From Tetracladium setigerum (taxonomy: Eukaryota > Ascomycota > Leotiomycetes > Helotiales), in assembly GCA_031472005.1 (NCBI GenBank), contig PZJY01000004.1, forward strand, positions 3,074,556 to 3,138,555: a stretch of DNA of 64,000 nucleotides, in the 5' to 3' direction. The notes below the pieces were generated by a model. That model saw only the letters and a list, made by a program, of their open reading frames with translations. It was not told the DNA's origin and did no database searches. Position 1 is the first letter of the stretch; the number at the start of each line of letters is the position of its first letter. The position numbers and the translations under genes are program-made. Positions 58,701 through 64,000 of the stretch are shown here, piece after piece.

Positions 58701-60355
58701 ATGCGAACCACTCTCTCTTTCCTCACCTTCCTGGGTCTTGTACTCGTATCAGATGCCACGACAGTCACAAAAGTGACCACCACGGTCATCAAGCGTCAAG
58801 ACGGTCCTGTTGACCCATCCACAGACAAAGATTGTAGTTTCTATGACACAGCCTACACTGCATCTGATAACTGCAACTACTTCGAAACCAACTGGGGTAT
58901 CTCCCACGCCGATTTTGTTGCCTGGGTGAGTCTATTGTGTTGGCATCGCACCACTTGGCTTAACTAATATATTATACAGAACCCCTCTGTTCTGGCAGAT
59001 TGCAGCGGAATCAAGGTGCTCAATTCATACTGTGTTGAGGTAACTCGACCACAGCCACCAACCAGCTCAACCACCTCCGCGGGCCCTCCAAAGCCTTCGC
59101 CAACCCAGGAAGGACTTATCGAATCTTGCACTACTTTCTATAAAGCAGTCTCTGGCGATACCTGCGACAAGGTGGTTTCTCGCTATGGCACCTTCAACTT
59201 TCAGCAATTCTTGGCATGGAATCCTGCCGTGGGTAGCGACTGCTCCGGTCTACAATTAAATGTTTACTATTGTAAGAATTCTGTCCTAAGCCGTCAGACT
59301 GGCAGTTACTTACATTAATAGGCGTTGGCATTCCTGGGACACCCACAGCACTATCTACAACACGATCTGCCACAACAACTGCTGGGAATGGTATTCAGAC
59401 ACCACAACCTACCCAGCCTGGCATGGTCGGTAACTGTGACGCTTTCTACTTCGTGAAATCGGGGGAAACTTGTCAAATAATTGTCGACAGATACCGCATT
59501 ACACTCGCCCAGTTCACCGCCTGGAACGATGTTGGTGGAAGCGCATGTACCGGATTGCAGGCTAGTGTGAATGTATGTATAAGCATAGTTGGCCACACGC
59601 TACCCACAACTACGACCACCGCGAAGCCAAGTACTACAACCCCCTCGAATGGAATCCAGACTCCTCAACCTACCCAGCCAGGGTTGGTCAGCAACTGCGA
59701 CGCTTTTTACTTCGTCAAGTCGGGTGACACTTGTCAAGTAATCGCAGATAGATACAGAATCACTCTGACTCAATTCATTACGTGGAACAATGTCGGCGGA
59801 GCCTCATGTACTGCTCTTCAAGGCAGCGTGAATGTCTGCGTGAGCATCATCGGTCATACGCCACCTGCATCAACCACGGCAAAACCTACTACCACGGCAC
59901 CATCAAATGGTATCACAACACCTCAACCAACTCAACCTGGAATGGTCAGTAATTGCGACTCCTTTTACTTGGTAAAATCCGGTGACGGCTGTCAAGCCAT
60001 TGCGGACCGATACGGCATCACTTTAAGCCAGCTCACAACATGGAACAATGTTGGCGGAGCTGCTTGCACTGGTCTTCAGGCAAATGTGAACGTTTGCATC
60101 AGTATTATCGGTCACACACCAACCATCAAAACGACTACCACTGTATCGACATGTGCGACTGCGCACCCGACTCCCACCCAGCCAGGCTCGCTCTGCAGGT
60201 GTAAAAAATGGCACAAGGTTGCATCAGGCCAGACCTGCGCAACAATTCAATCGCAGTACGCAATCACGGCGGCGAATTTCCTTCTATGGAACCCGCAGGT
60301 AGGAAGTGACTGCAAGAACTTGTTTTTAAACTACAATGTCTGCGTGGGTGTCTAA
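58701..60355 (+). CDS. Secreted protein with six LysM domains
   Basis: Three exons, 58701-58925, 58980-59271 and 59322-60355, encode 516 residues. MRTTLSFLTFLGLVLVSDA is the signal peptide, followed by a VIKR kexin-like site. Six LysM-like modules follow, separated by Thr/Pro-rich linkers of the TPQPTQPG type. Modules 3, 4 and 5 are nearly identical in pattern (CDAFYFVKSGETCQIIVDRY, CDAFYFVKSGDTCQVIADRY, CDSFYLVKSGDGCQAIADRY). The last ends in NVCVGV at the stop. All carry paired Cys. It should bind chitin in the wall or medium. It is divergent from the acidic gene at 57204-58096 across about 600 bp, so the two may share regulation. Confidence 0.93.
59400..60130 (+). repeat. Three tandem LysM-linker modules
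   Basis: Units of about 265 bp, beginning near 59400, 59660 and 59925, encode LysM modules 3-5 with their Thr/Pro linkers. Pattern similarity is high at protein level, consistent with recent internal duplication. Confidence 0.8.
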
Positions 60356-61852
60356 ACATGTTCATGTTCAGGTCTAGTTAGCTACTCTTACTAGGGTTGG
60401 AATTTCTGAAAATCGCATATTAATATATAATTACAAGATAATGTTATCTCTGAAATGTTATGTCACAATCACACATGAATCAATCGCATATATTTCATTA
60501 TTCTCATGCTCGCTCCAAGTAAGCTGCTATTCAGACGTCACGCCCGTCCCGGATCAAGAAAGCCGTGCTCGGCATATTTCTTCCAGATTTCATGTGGGAC
60601 TGTTCATTTCCAAATCGAGCTCTGCCTGACTAAAAAATCGAGATTATGACAGCCCAAACTTTTATATTGCACAGCCCCGCGGTAAAAGGTTACCAAATAT
60701 CCATGTACCTGCATATACATGATTTAGAGAAGATCGATTCCAGATTTGGAAGAACTCCGTGCCCTGTCGAATATGCACTTGTCGTCAGAAAACATTCTGA
60801 AGGCCTTGAGAGCATGTTCAGGGTATGCTCCCACATCACCTTCCCAATAGTCTCTATGTGTACACAACATCCGAAAACCTAGGTCATCAGGTCACTATCT
60901 TTTGGTCCCCTTGTTCCAACATAGCTTGGCATTACCATAAAAACGCTCATCTTAATACATGGGTAGAACTATTAAAGTACAAGAGAATGATACATTGCAA
61001 TCATAATCATTGCATAGTACCTAGGCTCCGAAAGGATTTTGAGTTTTTCGTTGCACCTTTGAAATATTTAGCCTGATTTACCTGTATGCTCATTCTACCC
61101 CACGCCGCACCAACACTCTCATTAAGGGTTATCGGGACTTGCATATGTGCTTTAACTTAGATGCAGGTACATTGCACTAGCTTCAAGTCATCTGATGGTT
61201 TCTACTCTATGTAGCATCCAAAAAAGATGGATTGAACGGAACTTGTCCTATTCGCTACCTCTATTCAATCACGCGGACCTGGTATTTTAATTCAAGGTAG
61301 ACTAATGCGCCCCTATTTCAGAAATCTTTACAGGAAAAACAGGCTTCGAGCAAAATCAACCTAGTACTGTTGGTTTTCAACTTCGAGTCTTAGCAGATTG
61401 CTCTGTGAGTCTGGCCGAGCCAGGAGCAATACTTCTATGCGAGTGAATAAGCTAAAACAATTTCTGCACATTTGGTTGGTGTTCGAATACTCTCAAGTTA
61501 CTTTGATCGAAAAGTTCTGATCATCGAGAGAAGCTACACACTACATCTCATAAGTCACTCACTCACCATTTTGTTCACTAAAACCACTCTCCTCGCCACG
61601 ATGACACGTTTATCTACAATCTCTGCACAAATATTCCACATCAACAACTGGTAACCCGCACTCATCACACTCCTACAGTGCATCACCGTCATATTAACAT
61701 CACTATAGGTATGCCTACGCAATCTCCTACGGCCGATAGAACCTTACAATCGCGATATGGACTAAAGTCCCATCCGGTGCCCTCGCAACCTTCAACTTTG
61801 TTCAAACAGATATAGGAAACACGGTAATGTTCCGACGAGACAGCGAGTCTAA
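60356..61852. other. Intergenic; possible 5' remains of the downstream gene
   Basis: An ATG at 61601 with a possible intron (donor at about 61651) starts a frame that soon stops. It could be the first exon of the gene fragment at 61853-62698, but I cannot join it convincingly. Confidence 0.4.
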
Positions 61853-62698
61853 GGAAAATGTCTACTATTTCTACTGGTCGAAGGACCAATTCGCGAATAC
61901 AAAAGAGTCAAGCAAGTGCCGCTCAACTCTACAACACATCCCGTAAATTCATCCTCCGGGGCCCTCCTTACTCTTAAAACCGAAAGCCCTGCATCGCAAA
62001 CGCCAAATTCAAGCCACCAGTCTCAATCTACACCTTCTTCTGCTCTTGCTCCTGCACACAAAACCAAAACGCAGAGCAAGACCGGTCAGGCTCGTCTGGC
62101 GGCTGGTAAGGAGTTTGGGAAGGGTGTCGGAAGGGTTGGTCATGCGTTAGGCAAGACCTTGATGGATGCTCCGTTTGCATTTTTGGATGGGTTACATAAT
62201 GTGCCCAATTTGTATGGAAGCGAGGTGCGCGATCACGGTGCCGTCAAGGATTTCAAGAGTGGCGGTACGAAAGCATTAAAGGTATACTCCAATGACTGCT
62301 CTTGCTACATATCTAATGCAGGATTGACTACAGAACCTCGGCTTCGGCATCTGGGATGGCTTCTCAGGCGTCTTCACCGAGCCCTTCGTGGGGGCTAGAA
62401 AGGATGGTTGGGTTGGGTTCGCGAAAGGTATGGGTAAAGGAACGAGCGGATTTCTCACTCACAACGGTAGTGGTATTATGGGACTATTTGCTTATCCCGT
62501 GCAAGGCCTTTACAAATCTATCGTCTCAGCGATTCACACAGGGACCCAAGGGAGATCTTGAAGGCGACAGTCGACGTCGGAAGAATGATGGCGGCGAGGG
62601 CTGGGCACAATAATGGTGCGGACGAAAGGAGGGTGGTAGAGCTTTTCGATAACACTTGTAGCTCGAAGAAGGCTTATGAGAAAACGGAGAAGAAGTAA
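61853..62698 (+). pseudogene. C-terminal glycine-rich tail of a sterol-glucosyltransferase-like (GT28) protein, truncated
   Basis: Open frame 61853-62281, a 52-nt intron (62282-62333), then 62334-62698. The sequence has the repeating G-x3-F/G-x3-G pattern of the C-terminal extension found in fungal GT28-type glycosyltransferases: GVGRVGHALGKTLMDAPF, LHNVPNLYGSEV, FGIWDGFSGVFTEPFVGARK and GMGKGTSGFLT. The glycosyltransferase domain itself (several hundred residues) is absent upstream. No good ATG is in frame before the pattern starts. The frame changes once more at about 62541-62552, a missing-base type, before the natural-looking end at TAA 62696-62698. It may be a gene fragment or a tail-only gene with an unseen first exon. 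Confidence 0.6.
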
Positions 62699-64000
62699 AA
62701 GATATTAATGAACGGCGAGAGAAGCTTGAAATAGATCGTATTAGCAGATTTAGATAAGGTCGGAGTGGTTAGCGTCCTCGCGTTCATTAGTCTGCTCGCG
62801 GTCTCGTGGCACTTCTTAGTTGCTAGCACTTTTAGTTTGTCAAGGTTAGGTCTCCTTTAGCGAGTAGCACGGGCCTGCTGCTGAAGGTGCTTGGTGTGCG
62901 TCGACCAAGCGAGGACGTGGGGAGCTTGGCGCGCTGGTCGGCAATGAACTCCCTTGCTCTACCAAAGCCAGCGTCGATGCATTTCCCAGCTCACCTTCCT
63001 GATCTTCAGTCCATCCATTGTTGCTGTCGTTGGAATTCTAGTTCAGAGAGTGTGCCCCTAAATCCTCAAACGAGCTCGGAGTGATGTCGCAGACATTTTG
63101 TTCACAGATCTGCTCTTGCGGTAGTCCGTGCGTTTCTCGAAATTTTCATCAAAACAAGGAATTCCAACGAATGATATGTCGAACAACTCACGCTCTTTAC
63201 CCTTCTAAGTAATACTGATTTAGTGACACTTTGACACAAAAAGTTAGATCTTTCGGCCATGTACGAAGTACTTATTGTCCAAGACTTTTCGCATGACAAC
63301 CCTACCTGTTCTCGTGCGCCGCCGGGGTGTAACCTCTACAAGCTAGCTTATTGCGGCATTGAGGCATTCTGCTTATGCCAAGTGCACCCTACGGTTGTTA
63401 GAGCAGAGTGTACTACAGTGGACAGTAGAGCTGCTTATGGAGGTATAGTGATGGCTTGCTATCACACCAGTACTTATAAATGAGAGGGCCCTTTTATTCC
63501 ACAGCCAAAGCCTTTTAGCGGGAAATCATAGGCGGGCTTTTCACCAATCAGAACTAAGTTATCCCGTCCGGGTTTCGTGTTTCAAGTTAGCGGAGTTGAG
63601 CCAGCACCAATCAAAGTTATCGAACGCCATTTCGCTGAACAGAGCTATCTGATATACTGAGTAAACGATCAAGAGTTTTTTACCATTGTGGATCGCGCAG
63701 TGTGCCAGCTGCCCTGCGGGGTGATATAAATATCGACTCCGCCATGGTTTTGACCACGGCGTCAAGTTTGGACGGGCATATATGATACCATCAAATACCG
63801 AATTTCCGGGCATAGGTAAGCTGTCCGATTCCTCGAGGAATGCTTTGCGCTTGCTGACATTTTGGACAACTTGGTAGCAACCATGGCTCAAGAGTCTCTG
63901 AACGCAGGTGGTGAGGAAAACAGATCTCACTTAATCCATCCATATCGGTTAATCCAAAGATGGTTCTAACAATCGCCTTGCTCCTACAGCGATCGTCGTG
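62699..64000. other. Terminal region, nothing recognised
   Basis: Several open frames of 60-123 codons on both strands (for example minus 63930-63559), with no motifs or signal peptides. Nothing supportable. Confidence 0.4.

Noticed and set aside
62760..62830. tRNA-like start (GGTCGGAGTGGTTAGCG)
   Set aside because: No matching acceptor stem or T-loop GGTTCRAATCC was found.
63559..63930. 123-codon minus-strand ORF near the window end
   Set aside because: No motif, no signal peptide, unusual composition; likely random.

Overview
This window looks like a filamentous ascomycete (Pezizomycotina) contig, possibly Leotiomycete-like. The evidence is short GT-AG introns of mostly 40-75 nt with CTAAT/CTGAC branch sites, a HET-domain gene with several HET relics, a pogo/Fot1 transposon whose stop codons look like repeat-induced point mutation (RIP), small secreted Cys-rich proteins, LysM proteins and a killer-toxin-like subgroup C chitinase. 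I saw no rRNA, convincing tRNA or CRISPR. All intron models were read by eye from splice sites and frame continuity.

Layout. 0-9.7 kb: a broken unrecognised ORF, a small GPI-like secreted protein, a two-repeat hypothetical protein, two neighbouring genes sharing the same C-terminal motif, and a conserved hypothetical gene. 10-15.4 kb: an accessory patch with a RIP-scarred pogo element (42-43 bp TIRs, TA target duplication), HET fragments, a relic of the 2.8-4.4 kb gene, and one intact NmrA/EasG-like oxidoreductase. 16-26.3 kb: a housekeeping block with an Naa50-like acetyltransferase, signal peptide peptidase, cyclophilin, NT-C2 protein, TAD1 tRNA adenosine deaminase and a Cys-repeat protein. 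27-31.2 kb: a TPR-ZZ gene and a HET gene that read as one 1284-residue protein once a 66-nt intron is removed. 32-36 kb: two candidate effectors between diverged direct repeats. 36.8-38.6 kb: a CYP7/CYP8-like P450. 40-45.7 kb: a HET relic and an Osh1/Osh2-type oxysterol-binding protein. 47-60.4 kb: a chitin/toxin cluster with a chitinase ending in a NucA/NucB nuclease domain, two LysM genes and an unrecognised cytosolic acidic protein. 61.8-62.7 kb: a glycine-rich tail without its glycosyltransferase domain.

The 47-60 kb cluster is the best candidate for an undescribed system. A secreted chitinase-nuclease resembles the zymocin layout (a chitinase-type delivery subunit with a nuclease cargo). 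LysM proteins may guard or bind chitin, and the cytosolic protein could be an immunity factor; that last role is inference only.

Caution on quality: at least eight otherwise conserved genes carry single-base frame changes, nearly all of the missing-base type at short mononucleotide runs. This suggests systematic homopolymer under-calling in the assembly, so pseudogene calls resting only on one frame change should not be trusted.
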